A stretch of 41,357 nt of DNA, from positions 1-41,357 of the forward strand of contig JACQZR010000305.1 of NCBI GenBank assembly GCA_016213775.1, in the 5' to 3' direction. A model generated the notes under the pieces. That model was not told where the DNA came from, made no database searches, and saw only the letters and a program-made list of their open reading frames with translations. This document shows positions 25,355 through 33,927 of the stretch, in pieces. The translations under genes and the position numbers were made by a program. This DNA comes from Acidobacteriota bacterium (GTDB lineage Bacteria > Acidobacteriota > Terriglobia > Bryobacterales > Bryobacteraceae). The stretch's first letter is position 1, and each line of letters opens with the position of its first letter.

Positions 25355-25383
25355 TTGCGTCTTCCATTAGCGTTTTTGCGTGA
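25355..25383 (+). repeat. Left inverted repeat of the GxxExxY cassette
   Basis: This 29-base sequence is the reverse complement, with one small core difference, of the repeat at 25781-25808. The first 14 and last 9 bases align with one mismatch; the middle 5-6 bases differ. The GxxExxY stop codon lies inside it. Related ACGC-A-rich sequence continues outward into the NCS1 5' region. Confidence 0.75.
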
Positions 25384-25771
25384 ACCCGTCTTCCGGCAAT
25401 CCATTCACCACTCGGGCAATGCCGTCTTTGATGTTAATGACATCAAAGTTAATCAAAAGCCCCAATCGGAACCCGCCCAGCCGCAGATAGGTAAGTACCT
25501 GTCGTCGATGAATCGCCAAAGTCGCCGCAACAGACTTCACCTCGACGACAACCTTCTCCTCCACAAGCAGATCCGCCTTATACCCCATCTCATAGCGAAT
25601 CCCGTCGAACACCACTGGCATGATCGCCTCACGCCTTACCTGCAGGCCACGCTTCTCCAACTGGCTGGCCATCACCGCCACATAGACTTTCTCAAACAGC
25701 CCCGGTCCAAGCTGAGCATGTATCCGATAGGCTACGTCCACAATCTCGTGCGCGATCTCGTTTTCGGTCAT
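25367..25771 (-). CDS. GxxExxY-family PD-(D/E)XK-like protein
   Basis: This 134-residue protein carries the family name motif at GLFEKVY (Gly24, Glu27, Tyr30), then a nuclease-like core: ADLLVEEKVVVEVKS gives Asp67 and Glu77-x-Lys79, the PD-(D/E)XK layout, followed by QVLTYLRLGGFRLGLLINF. The function of the family is not established. The start is taken as the ATG at 25771; a TTG two codons upstream is possible. The gene is framed by inverted repeats and sits inside the pyrimidine operon between hydA and the transporter gene, so it looks like an inserted cassette. Confidence 0.85.
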   Translation of the reverse strand: MTENEIAHEIVDVAYRIHAQLGPGLFEKVYVAVMASQLEKRGLQVRREAIMPVVFDGIRYEMGYKADLLVEEKVVVEVKSVAATLAIHRRQVLTYLRLGGFRLGLLINFDVINIKDGIARVVNGLPEDGFTQKR

Positions 25772-25780
25772 TTCCAAATC

Positions 25781-25808
25781 TCACGCCAAAACGCGAAAGA
25801 AGACGCAA
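25781..25808 (+). repeat. Right inverted repeat of the GxxExxY cassette
   Basis: tcacgccaaaacgc-gaaag-aagacgcaa pairs with the left copy. Further ACGCAAAA/ACGCAAGA units follow to 25822, just before the hydA stop codon at 25824-25826. Confidence 0.75.
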
Positions 25809-25823
25809 AAACGCAAGAACGCG

Positions 25824-27218
25824 TCATTGCCAGGCCCCTCCCCTCGCCTCCCGCCGCAGGTATTGGCCTCGGCCCGCACGGCCGCGGAACAGGCCGCCCT
25901 CCACGATTATTTCCCCGCGCGAAATCACCGTCTTCGCATTCCCCTTCACCGCAAACCCTTCAAACATGCTGTAATCCACGCGCATATGATGGGTCGCGGC
26001 ACTAATCAAATGCTCCGCGCCCGCGTCCCAGATCACCACATCGGCATCGCTCCCGATGGCGATCTCCCCCTTCCGCGGATACAGCCCGAATAACTTCGCC
26101 GGAGTCGTACTAACCAGCTCCACAAAGCGGTTCAATGAAATCCGCCCCATATTCACGCCATGGTGATGGATCAACTGCAGCCGGTTTTCAATCCCCGGCC
26201 CGCCATTCGGTATTTTGGTGAAATCATCCTTCCCCAGCGCCTTCTGGTCCTGAAAGCAAAACGGGCAATGATCCGTAGAGACCACCTGCAAATGATCCTG
26301 CGCCAAACCGGTCCACAGCTTCTCCAGATTTTCCTTCTCCCGTAGCGGCGGCGTGAACACGTACTTTGCGCCTTCAAAATCCGGCCGCGCCAGTTCCTCA
26401 ATCGACAGCAGCAAATACTGCGGACACGTCTCCGCGAAGACCGGCACTCCCCGATCCCGTGCCTCCCGCACCTGATTCAGCGCGTCCTCCGACGACAGGT
26501 GCACGATGTACACCGGCGCCCCCGACATCTCCGCGAGCGCAATCGCACGATGGACCGCCTCCGACTCGGCTCGCGTTGGCCGCGTCATCGCGTGATAGAT
26601 CGGTGCGCGCTTGCCCTCCGCCAGCGCCTGCTGCACAATCACATCGATCACACTGCCGTTTTCGGCGTGCATGCAAATGAGCGCCCCGTTGCTGGCGGTT
26701 CGTGACAACGCTTTGAAGATGGTCGCATCGTCCACCATCAGCACTCCCGGATACGCCATGAACAGCTTGAAACTCGCCACCCCTTCTCCCACCAGGCTGT
26801 CCATATCTTCCAACCCTGCATCGGGCAGATCCGTCACAATCATGTGCAGCCCGTAGTCGATGCACGCCTTGCCGTCCGCTTTCCGCCACCACGTGTCCAA
26901 GGCGTCGCGCATCCTGGTGCCCTTGGGCTGAATCGCGAAGTCTATGATTGTCGTCGTCCCGCCAAACGCCGCCGCGCGCGTGCCGGTCTCAAAATCGTCC
27001 GATGAGGTTGTCCCGCCGAAAGGCATATCGAGATGCGTATGCACATCGATGCCACCGGGCAGCACATACATCCCCGCCGCATCCAGGACGCGATCGGCCG
27101 CCTCCACTGGAATCGCGTCCGCGACATCTTTGATGCGATCGTCCTCGATCAGCACATCCGCGTAAAAGGCACTCACCGAACTCACCACCGTGCCGCCCTT
27201 GATCAACGTCGTGCTCAT
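25824..27218 (-). CDS. hydA: Dihydropyrimidinase
   Basis: This is a 464-residue cyclic amidohydrolase: GGIDVHTHLDMPFGG (metal His pair), GVASFKLFMAYPG with the Lys carboxylated to bridge the metals, HAENG, YIVHLSS and STDHCPF. It opens dihydrouracil or dihydrothymine to N-carbamoyl-beta-alanine or N-carbamoyl-3-aminoisobutyrate. The ATG at 27218 (MSTTLIKGG) overlaps the preA stop (ATGA). It sits between preA and the GxxExxY cassette in the pyrimidine operon. Confidence 0.93.
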   Translation of the reverse strand: MSTTLIKGGTVVSSVSAFYADVLIEDDRIKDVADAIPVEAADRVLDAAGMYVLPGGIDVHTHLDMPFGGTTSSDDFETGTRAAAFGGTTTIIDFAIQPKGTRMRDALDTWWRKADGKACIDYGLHMIVTDLPDAGLEDMDSLVGEGVASFKLFMAYPGVLMVDDATIFKALSRTASNGALICMHAENGSVIDVIVQQALAEGKRAPIYHAMTRPTRAESEAVHRAIALAEMSGAPVYIVHLSSEDALNQVREARDRGVPVFAETCPQYLLLSIEELARPDFEGAKYVFTPPLREKENLEKLWTGLAQDHLQVVSTDHCPFCFQDQKALGKDDFTKIPNGGPGIENRLQLIHHHGVNMGRISLNRFVELVSTTPAKLFGLYPRKGEIAIGSDADVVIWDAGAEHLISAATHHMRVDYSMFEGFAVKGNAKTVISRGEIIVEGGLFRGRAGRGQYLRREARGGAWQ

Positions 27219-28540
27219 ACGCGCGTCCTTTCCGCCCAACTCTCCGGGTCCGATCCATCGTCCACCTGTACCATCGAGATGCACCCTTCCACTGGACACA
27301 CCAGCCAGCACAAATTGCATCCCACGCACTCGTGTTCATCCACTCGGGGAATGCGACCCAGCGGCACCGCATGCGACACCGCCGGCGTCACGGGCGTCCG
27401 CACAATGGAAGACCGTGAGAACGCCACCGCATCCTCTGGCTTCGCGAATCCATCGACGTGAATACACTGATGCGCGCCGTCCCAACACGCCGTGTAGCAA
27501 AGCTGGCAGCCAATGCACTTCCCCGGATCGATGCGCGCCACGATCCTGTACTTCAAGTCGAGATGCTGCCACTCGGTGACCCGCGGCAGCGACAACCCGC
27601 GAAACTCCTCCAACGTGCGGAACCCCTTCGAATCCATCCACTCGCCCAGTCCATCGATCCAATCCTCGACAATGCGGAATCCATAGTGCATCGGCGCTGT
27701 GCAAGCCTGCACGGACGTCGCGCCAAGGAGCACAAACTCCGCCGCATCCTTCCAGTTCGACATACCGCCAATCGCCGACACCGGAATCCCCACTTCGGGA
27801 TCGGAACACACCTGCTGAATCATGTGCAGCGCGATGGGCTTCACCGCCGGCCCGCAGTACCCACCATGCGACGACTTGCCATTCACCACCGGCCGCGGGG
27901 TCAGCGTATCGAGATCAATCGAAGTAATCGAATTGATCGTATTGATCGCCGACAGCCCATCGGCGCCGCCGCGCCGCGCCGCCCGCGCAATCATTCGAAT
28001 ATCCGTCACGTTGGGCGTGAGCTTCACAAGCACGGGGGTGCGAGCCACCTCCTTCACCCACTCGGTGATCATGCACGCATAGTCCGGCACCTGGCCCACG
28101 GCCGCCCCCATGCCCCGCTCCGACATCCCATGCGGGCAGCCAAAGTTCAATTCCAGCCCATCGGCGCCGGCATCTTCCGAGCGCCGCACAATGTCGTGCC
28201 ACACTTCGCGCTTCGATTCCACCATCAACGAGGCGATCACCGCATGCTTCGGGTAGCGCTTCTTCACCTCGCGGATCTCGGCGAGATTCGTTTCAATCGG
28301 CCGGTCGCTGATCAGTTCGATATTGTTCAGCCCCATCATCCGCACGCCATTCAGATCCACCGATGAATAGCGCGATGACACATTCACAATCGGATCCCCG
28401 ATCGTCTTCCACACCGCGCCGCCCCAACCGGCGTCGAAGGCGCGCATCACCTGATCGCCACAATTAGCCGGCGGCCCCGACGCCAGCCAGAACGGATTCG
28501 GAGAGCGTATCCCCGCGAGATTGATGCTTAGGTCAGCCAT
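27215..28540 (-). CDS. preA: NAD-dependent dihydropyrimidine dehydrogenase catalytic subunit PreA
   Basis: This 441-residue subunit has the DHODH-like FMN barrel (NPFWLASGPPAN, ELNFGCPHGM, LVKLTPNVTDI, NTINSI), followed by a C-terminal ferredoxin domain with two 4Fe-4S motifs, CIGCQLCYTAC and CVGCNLCWLVCP. With PreT it reduces uracil or thymine to the dihydropyrimidine. The ATG at 28540 overlaps the preT stop by 13 bases. It is part of the uracil-degradation operon. Confidence 0.93.
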   Translation of the reverse strand: MADLSINLAGIRSPNPFWLASGPPANCGDQVMRAFDAGWGGAVWKTIGDPIVNVSSRYSSVDLNGVRMMGLNNIELISDRPIETNLAEIREVKKRYPKHAVIASLMVESKREVWHDIVRRSEDAGADGLELNFGCPHGMSERGMGAAVGQVPDYACMITEWVKEVARTPVLVKLTPNVTDIRMIARAARRGGADGLSAINTINSITSIDLDTLTPRPVVNGKSSHGGYCGPAVKPIALHMIQQVCSDPEVGIPVSAIGGMSNWKDAAEFVLLGATSVQACTAPMHYGFRIVEDWIDGLGEWMDSKGFRTLEEFRGLSLPRVTEWQHLDLKYRIVARIDPGKCIGCQLCYTACWDGAHQCIHVDGFAKPEDAVAFSRSSIVRTPVTPAVSHAVPLGRIPRVDEHECVGCNLCWLVCPVEGCISMVQVDDGSDPESWAERTRV

Positions 28541-29757
28541 GCCAGTATGCCTTTCGCCGCGCGTTTTCCTTCCGCCGCTGCGTCCACTACTTCGCGCCCT
28601 CCGTTCACACAATCGCCGCCGGCAAAATACTTCGGATTCGAGGTCTGTCCGTTCGCGGGATTCACCACGATGCGCCCTTCATGCAACTCAATCTGCCGCA
28701 CCGCGCCCAGTGTCTCGATCAATTTCGATTGCCCGATGGCAATGATCACCGTATCCGCCATTACCGCCGCAGCGCCCTCCGGCAGTACCACGCGAAACGC
28801 ACCGCCATCCTGGACGAACGCCTCGGGCCGCGCATGAAAACAAAACTGCACGCCCTCGCGCCGCGCCTGCTCGTACTCGAAGGCGAACGCGGACATCTGC
28901 GCTTCGCCTCGCCGGTATAAGATGGAAACCTCCGCGGCGCCCAACCGGCGCGCAGCCACCGCCGCATCAATCGCCGTGTTCCCGCCGCCGATGACGGCCA
29001 CACGCCGCCCTAACGCCACCGGCTGAGCTGTCTTATAGGAGGCAATGAATTCGAGCGCGTTGAGAACGCCCGGGAGTTTCTCGCCGGGAATCCCCAGAGG
29101 CTGCGTCGGCCCCAGCCCGATCCCGATGAAGACTGCATCAAACTTGGACTCGATCTCCTCGAACGAAAGCGTCGTCCCCACATCGGCGCCATTCACAAAC
29201 TCGACGCCACTCCGCCGGATCATTTCCACTTCGCGCCGGCTGTCGTCCGGCGTGAACTTGTATTGCGCCACACCGTACGTGTTCAACCCGCCGGCCAGGG
29301 GACGTTTGTCATAAACCGTAACCGCCACACCGTTCCGCCGCAATTCCGCCGCGCACGCCAGCGACGCCGGCCCCGCCCCGACGCACGCCACCCGCTTCCC
29401 GTTGGACGCGCCCTGCGGCAGCCGGCCGCCATTGGCATAGAAATGGTCCATCGCGTGACGCTGCAGTCGCCCGATCTGAATGGGCTCGCGATTCACGTTG
29501 TGCATTACGCATGCGCCCTCGCACAGCACATCCACCGGACATACGCGCGAACACGACAGCCCCAACACATTGGCCTCAAGAATCGCCCGTGCCGACCCGG
29601 TCACGTTCGCCGTCGCAATCTTCTTTATGAACCGCGGCACGTCGATGTGCGTCGGACAGGCCGCCGCGCAAGGGGCATCAAAGCAGAACAGGCAGCGGTT
29701 CGCTTCCATCGCCGCTGCCTGACTGCTCAAAGGCGGGTGTAACTCCTCGAAACTCAC
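28528..29757 (-). CDS. preT: NAD-dependent dihydropyrimidine dehydrogenase subunit PreT
   Basis: This 409-residue subunit resembles the glutamate-synthase small subunit type. N-terminal cysteine clusters CLFCFDAPCAAACP and CSRVCPVDVLCEGACV hold 4Fe-4S centres, FAD is bound at VACVGAGPASLACA and NAD(P) at VAVIGGGNTAIDAA, and the C-terminal GGDCVNGG closes the FAD site. It passes electrons from NADH to PreA. The GTG start overlaps the aminotransferase stop (GTGA). Confidence 0.92.
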   Translation of the reverse strand: MSFEELHPPLSSQAAAMEANRCLFCFDAPCAAACPTHIDVPRFIKKIATANVTGSARAILEANVLGLSCSRVCPVDVLCEGACVMHNVNREPIQIGRLQRHAMDHFYANGGRLPQGASNGKRVACVGAGPASLACAAELRRNGVAVTVYDKRPLAGGLNTYGVAQYKFTPDDSRREVEMIRRSGVEFVNGADVGTTLSFEEIESKFDAVFIGIGLGPTQPLGIPGEKLPGVLNALEFIASYKTAQPVALGRRVAVIGGGNTAIDAAVAARRLGAAEVSILYRRGEAQMSAFAFEYEQARREGVQFCFHARPEAFVQDGGAFRVVLPEGAAAVMADTVIIAIGQSKLIETLGAVRQIELHEGRIVVNPANGQTSNPKYFAGGDCVNGGREVVDAAAEGKRAAKGILAWLT

Positions 29758-31067
29758 CGCGCGCTCCCCGCGATGGCCGGCTCCGCAATCTGGGAAAGGC
29801 TGGCATCGAGTCTGACGAGGAACTCATCCACATCCGCCTTGCTGATGTTCAACGGCGGCGACAGCCGCGCGACATTGCCATGCAATCCGCCGCGCCCGAT
29901 CAGAATCCGGTTCTCCCGCGCAGCCTCCATCAGCCGCAGCGTCTCCTGAGTCGCCGGGGTTTTCAATTTGCGGTCCTGCACCAGTTCAATCGCCTGCATC
30001 AAGCCCATCCCGCGCACGTCGCCGATCAGGGTGTGCTTGTCCTGCAACGCTTCCAACCCGGCGCGAAGATACGCCCCCACAACAGCGGCATTCACCGCCA
30101 GTTTCTCCTCTTCAATCAGGTCGATCACCGCCTTCGCCGCGGTATTCGTCACCGGATTCCCGCCAAACGTGGAGATCGTCACGCCCTTCAAAGAGTTCGC
30201 AATATCGCCGCGCGCCGTGGTGATGCCAATCGGAAAACCGTTCGCCGCGCCCTTCGCGCTCGTGATCATGTCCGGCACCACACCCCACTGCTCAATGCCC
30301 CACCATTTGTGGCCTGTGCGGCCCCACGCCGTCTGCACTTCATCGCTGATGAAGATGCCACCATACTTGCGGACGATCTCGGCAACGATGGGGAAGTACT
30401 CCTTCGGCGGGGTGACAAACCCGCCCACTCCCTGGATCGGTTCGGCGATCATGCCCGCTACACGGCCCGAAGTGGTTGTCTTGATCAACTCTTCCAGATC
30501 GGTGGCGCAGCGCACATCACAGCTCGGATACGTCAACCCAAACGGGCATCGGTAGCAATAGGCGTTATGAGCATGCACAATCCCGGCCTGCATAGGCGGA
30601 CCCAGACGCCAGGTGTAATTCCCCGTCACCGCCATCGTCAACGACGAACGCCCGTGATAGCTGTAGCGCAGCGCAATGATCTCCGGCGACCCGGTATAAC
30701 ACCGCGCCGTCAGGATGGCCGCTTCATTCGCCTCCGTCCCTGAATTGCTGAAGAAGCTCTTCCAGCCCGGGCCAGGCGCGATATCGGCGATCTTCCGCGC
30801 CAGCGCCGCCTGCGGCTCCGTCGCAAACACAGTGGAGACGTGCTGCAGCTTGTTCACCTGCGCCAGCACTTTTGCATTGACCTTATCGTTGCAGTGCCCG
30901 ACGCTCACGGTGACGATGCCTCCGAAGAAATCGAGGTACTCGTTCCCGTCCGCGTCCCACACGTGCTGATTCTTGGCGTGCGTCAAAACGAGCGGCGTCT
31001 TGAAGTAATGGAACACCGCCGGAAAAATGCATTCGCTGTTGGCCAGCAGGATTTCGTCTTTCGTCAT
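29754..31067 (-). CDS. Class III PLP aminotransferase (beta-alanine/3-aminoisobutyrate type)
   Basis: This 437-residue class III aminotransferase resembles AGXT2/beta-alanine aminotransferases: FFSNSGTEANEAAIL for PLP phosphate binding, SYHGRSS, FISDEVQTAWGRTG, and the Schiff-base Lys in TSAKGAANGFPIG. In this operon it should transaminate beta-alanine or 3-aminoisobutyrate, products of the next enzyme, giving malonate or methylmalonate semialdehyde. The ATG at 31067 lies two bases after the upstream gene's stop. Confidence 0.9.
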   Translation of the reverse strand: MTKDEILLANSECIFPAVFHYFKTPLVLTHAKNQHVWDADGNEYLDFFGGIVTVSVGHCNDKVNAKVLAQVNKLQHVSTVFATEPQAALARKIADIAPGPGWKSFFSNSGTEANEAAILTARCYTGSPEIIALRYSYHGRSSLTMAVTGNYTWRLGPPMQAGIVHAHNAYCYRCPFGLTYPSCDVRCATDLEELIKTTTSGRVAGMIAEPIQGVGGFVTPPKEYFPIVAEIVRKYGGIFISDEVQTAWGRTGHKWWGIEQWGVVPDMITSAKGAANGFPIGITTARGDIANSLKGVTISTFGGNPVTNTAAKAVIDLIEEEKLAVNAAVVGAYLRAGLEALQDKHTLIGDVRGMGLMQAIELVQDRKLKTPATQETLRLMEAARENRILIGRGGLHGNVARLSPPLNISKADVDEFLVRLDASLSQIAEPAIAGSAR

Positions 31068-31069
31068 GG

Positions 31070-31939
31070 TTATGCCTTTACTAACCCTTCGTACATGTCC
31101 GGCCGCCGGTCGCGGAAGAACTGCCACGTTTTCCTGACTTCGGCGATCAAATCCAAATCCAGGTCCGCCGTCAGCACTTCGTCCTGATCCCGCGACGCCT
31201 CGGCGATAATCTGCCCGCGCGGATTTACAAAGTATGAAGTGCCGTAGAAATGTCCGATGTTCCAGGGCGCTTCGGTCCCCACGCGGTTGATCGCCCCGAG
31301 ATAGTACCCGTTGGCTACAGCATGGGCCGGCTGTTCGATCTTCCACAGATGCTCGCTCAGACCCGCCACAGTCGCCGATGGATTGAACACTATCTCCGCG
31401 CCGTTCAAACCCAGCGCCCGTGCCCCTTCGGGGAAGTGCCGGTCGTAGCAGATATACAGTCCGATCTTGACGAAGCCCAGATCGAAGACCGGGTACCCAA
31501 GGTTACCCGGCCGGAAGTAGAACTTCTCCCAGAAGCCCGGCGCGACGTGCGGAATATGCGTTTTGCGGTACTTGCCGAGGTACTGCCCTGTCTTGTCGAT
31601 CACGGCCGCGGTGTTGTAAAAAATCCCCTGCTGCTCGATCTCGTAAATCGGCACCACGATCGCGATGCCGTGCCGCTTTGCCTCCTCCTGCATCAGCCGG
31701 ATGGTGGGCCCGTCAGGAATCTGCTCGGTGAAGTCGTACCACTTGGTGGACTGCTCGGCGCAGAAATACGGGCCGTAAAAAATCTCCTGCAGGCAGACAA
31801 TCTGCGCGCCATCGGACGCAGCCTCGGCGATGTAGTTGAGATGCTTCTCCACCATCGCCGCTTTCACTCTGTTCAACGGCTCATCGGGCGAAACGGCATT
31901 TGAAGCCTGAATCAGCGAACAGCGAACAATACGCGCCAC
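31070..31939 (-). CDS. N-carbamoyl-beta-alanine amidohydrolase (beta-ureidopropionase)
   Basis: This is a 289-residue nitrilase-superfamily enzyme with the Glu52-Lys126-Cys163 triad (LQEIFYGPYF, GKYRKTHIP, YICYDRHFPEG) of N-carbamoylases. It would cleave N-carbamoyl-beta-alanine or N-carbamoyl-3-aminoisobutyrate to the free amino acid, CO2 and ammonia. The start is GTG at 31939 with a strong AGGAGG site. It is the first gene of the operon, so a promoter is expected upstream. Confidence 0.9.
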   Translation of the reverse strand: MARIVRCSLIQASNAVSPDEPLNRVKAAMVEKHLNYIAEAASDGAQIVCLQEIFYGPYFCAEQSTKWYDFTEQIPDGPTIRLMQEEAKRHGIAIVVPIYEIEQQGIFYNTAAVIDKTGQYLGKYRKTHIPHVAPGFWEKFYFRPGNLGYPVFDLGFVKIGLYICYDRHFPEGARALGLNGAEIVFNPSATVAGLSEHLWKIEQPAHAVANGYYLGAINRVGTEAPWNIGHFYGTSYFVNPRGQIIAEASRDQDEVLTADLDLDLIAEVRKTWQFFRDRRPDMYEGLVKA

Positions 31940-31975
31940 ACGAACCTCCTCATGGGCATCTCACCGGATTGTCAC

Positions 31976-31981
31976 AGTATA
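31976..31981 (-). promoter_or_regulatory. Candidate -10 element of the pyrimidine operon
   Basis: On the minus strand TATACT lies 36 bases before the GTG. No good -35 is seen at 17 bases, so an activator may be needed. The call rests on the -10 match and the position ahead of the first operon gene. Confidence 0.4.
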
Positions 31982-32074
31982 GCTAGGCGCGAGAGGCTCG
32001 GTATCTGCAAGCACTCAAACCAGCGGATCCAGCAACGTCAGGTCCATTCGTGCAATGTATAAGAAGGCTCCGAA

Positions 32075-33196
32075 ATGAAACTCTTCATCCTCCTCCTCGC
32101 CCTCGCTGCCCACGCCGAGCAAATTCCCATCGCTGCGAAGAACCTCACGGTCTACGGTGAACCCGGACGTTTTGCCGGATGGCCCGCCAATCACGGCGCA
32201 TGGAGTTGGGGTAACGAACTCGTCGTAGGCTTTGAAATCGGCGACTTCCGGCTCAACGAGCGCAGCCACGCCATTGACTATTCCAAACCGTCGCAGCATG
32301 TCCTCGCACGCAGCCTCGACGGCGGTGAAACCTGGAAGATCGAGCGTCCCGATTCCCTTCGCCCGCCAACTGGCATCAAGGTCGCCGGAGTCCCTGTGCT
32401 GGAGGGTGGCAAGCAGCCCGTCCCCTGTCCCGGCGGCATCGACTTCACTCGCCCCGGCTTCGCCATGACCTGGCGCATGGCCGACATCCACGTCGGTCCC
32501 AGCCGCTTCTATTACTCTTACGATCGCGGCAAGACATGGCAAGGCCCCTTCCTCGTTCCTGACTTCGACACCAAAGGCGTTGCCGCCCGCACGGACTACA
32601 TCGTCAACGGCATGCACGACGCCACGGTCTTCCTCACTGCCGCCAAATCGAACGGCCGCGAAGGCCGCGTATTTGCCGCACGCACGCGCGACGGCGGCAA
32701 AACCTGGAAATTCCTCTCCTACATCGGACCCGAAATCGAGGACTACGCCATCATGCCGTCGTCGCTGCAAATCGCTCCCAAGTCGATCCTCACCACCATC
32801 CGCCGCCGCGCTTTCATTGAGGCCTGGCGTTCCGACGATGAAGGTCTCACCTGGAAGTTCCTCGGCAAGCCCGTCGAGGACACTGGCGGCAATCCGCCAA
32901 TGCTCTTCCGGCTCAAGGACGGCCGCCTTGCCATGACCTACGCCTACCGCAAGATGCCGTTCAGCGTCCGCGCCCGCATCTCAGACGATAACGGACTCAC
33001 CTGGAGTTGCGATCTCGTACTCAGGCAGGACGGCGGTTCCGCCGACCTGGGCTATACCCGCAGCCTCGTTCGCCCCGACGGCAAAGTCGTCACGACGTAC
33101 TACTACAACACCGCCAGGGACAAAGAGCGCTTCATCGGAGCCTCCATCTGGGACCCGCCCACAGGCCTCCCGAAATCCACCTGCGCGGCAAACTAA
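32075..33196 (+). CDS. Secreted sialidase-fold protein with five Asp-box (BNR) repeats
   Basis: This 373-residue protein has a signal peptide (MKLFILLLALAAHA) and Asp boxes SLDGGETWKI, SYDRGKTWQG, TRDGGKTWKF, SDDEGLTWKF and SDDNGLTWSC, marking a six-bladed beta-propeller as in sialidases and related glycosidases. Catalytic residues specific to sialidases could not be confirmed, so the substrate is unknown. It is divergent from the pyrimidine operon with a 135-base gap. Confidence 0.8.
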   Translation: MKLFILLLALAAHAEQIPIAAKNLTVYGEPGRFAGWPANHGAWSWGNELVVGFEIGDFRLNERSHAIDYSKPSQHVLARSLDGGETWKIERPDSLRPPTGIKVAGVPVLEGGKQPVPCPGGIDFTRPGFAMTWRMADIHVGPSRFYYSYDRGKTWQGPFLVPDFDTKGVAARTDYIVNGMHDATVFLTAAKSNGREGRVFAARTRDGGKTWKFLSYIGPEIEDYAIMPSSLQIAPKSILTTIRRRAFIEAWRSDDEGLTWKFLGKPVEDTGGNPPMLFRLKDGRLAMTYAYRKMPFSVRARISDDNGLTWSCDLVLRQDGGSADLGYTRSLVRPDGKVVTTYYYNTARDKERFIGASIWDPPTGLPKSTCAAN

Positions 33197-33579
33197 GTAC
33201 ATCGTTTCAGAAGTTCGGCAACGTATTGCGGTTGGTGGCGCGGCCTCTCAGTCTGCCGCCTCGACACTTACGTCGAGGCTCTGGAGTTTGTACATTCCGC
33301 CGTCATGTAGGGCGGCCAATCCTGGCCGCGGCTGGCCTTTCCAGGCCAGCCCTCGCCTCGACACTCATGTCGAGGCTTGCGTACGGGCGTCCCGATGAGT
33401 CGGACACTGCGGGTAAAAGTGCGGGCGCCTCAAATCTGACGAGACCGTATTTGTGAAAACGTGTACTAAGGATCAGCGCAAGAGCGCAGACTCTCAGGCT
33501 GCCGCGCCGGGACTCTCTCCTCTTGACATCCCACAGGACGGTGTGCGACACTCCTCTTTACATCCCAGAGGTGATCTGC
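33197..33579. other. 383-bp intergenic region with clustered palindromes
   Basis: No convincing gene is seen between the BNR gene stop and the padR start. The first half contains the hairpin cluster listed separately. A padR ribosome site (AGAGGTGAT) lies just before the ATG at 33580. No clear sigma-70 promoter was found, although padR and the permease presumably start here. Confidence 0.6.
33259..33375. repeat. Four clustered hairpins, REP-like intergenic element
   Basis: Perfect stems: 33259-33278 (cctcgac / gtcgagg, loop acttac), 33312-33329 (gcggcca / tggccgc), 33330-33351 (ggctggcct / aggccagcc, loop ttcc), and 33356-33375 (cctcgaca / tgtcgagg, loop ctca). The first and fourth share the same stem and the second and third are GC-rich and abutting. 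This arrangement is typical of REP-type repeats scattered in intergenic DNA. Confidence 0.7.
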
Positions 33580-33924
33580 ATGCCGGATTCTGAGTCGTCA
33601 ATTCTTCAAGGCACCCTCGACCTGATGGTCCTCAAAACGCTGGAGCACCTCGGGCCGCTGCACGGCTACGGCATCGCTCTTCGCATCGAGCAGGTGGGAG
33701 AACGCGCCTTGATTGTGAACCAGGGGACCGTCTACCTGTGCCTGGTCCGCCTGGTTCAGAAGAAGTGGATCAAGGCGGAGTGGGGCGTGTCCGACAACAA
33801 CCGCAAGGCCAAGTTCTACGCCCTCACGAAGGCCGGCCGGAAACAGTTGCAGGCCGAGACCGCGAATTGGGAGCGCATCGCCGGCGTGATGGGCAGGTTG
33901 TTGCATCCGCGGACTGGGAGCTGA
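33580..33924 (+). CDS. PadR-family transcriptional regulator, acidobacterial type
   Basis: This 114-residue winged-helix regulator begins MPDSESSILQGTLDLMVLKT and has GPLHGYGIALRIEQ, then WGVSDNNRKAKFYALTKAGR, the typical acidobacterial PadR pattern. The recognition-helix region reads NQGTVYLCLVRLVQKKW where the family usually has QGSLYPALHRLEQ, so the conserved Pro and Leu-His are changed. It precedes the permease by three bases. PadR proteins usually repress their neighbouring transporter operon. Confidence 0.88.
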   Translation: MPDSESSILQGTLDLMVLKTLEHLGPLHGYGIALRIEQVGERALIVNQGTVYLCLVRLVQKKWIKAEWGVSDNNRKAKFYALTKAGRKQLQAETANWERIAGVMGRLLHPRTGS

Positions 33925-33927
33925 ATC

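Noticed and set aside
23961-25370. 469-codon plus-strand frame opposite the NCS1 gene
   Set aside because: His/Arg/Pro-rich shadow of a membrane-protein gene.
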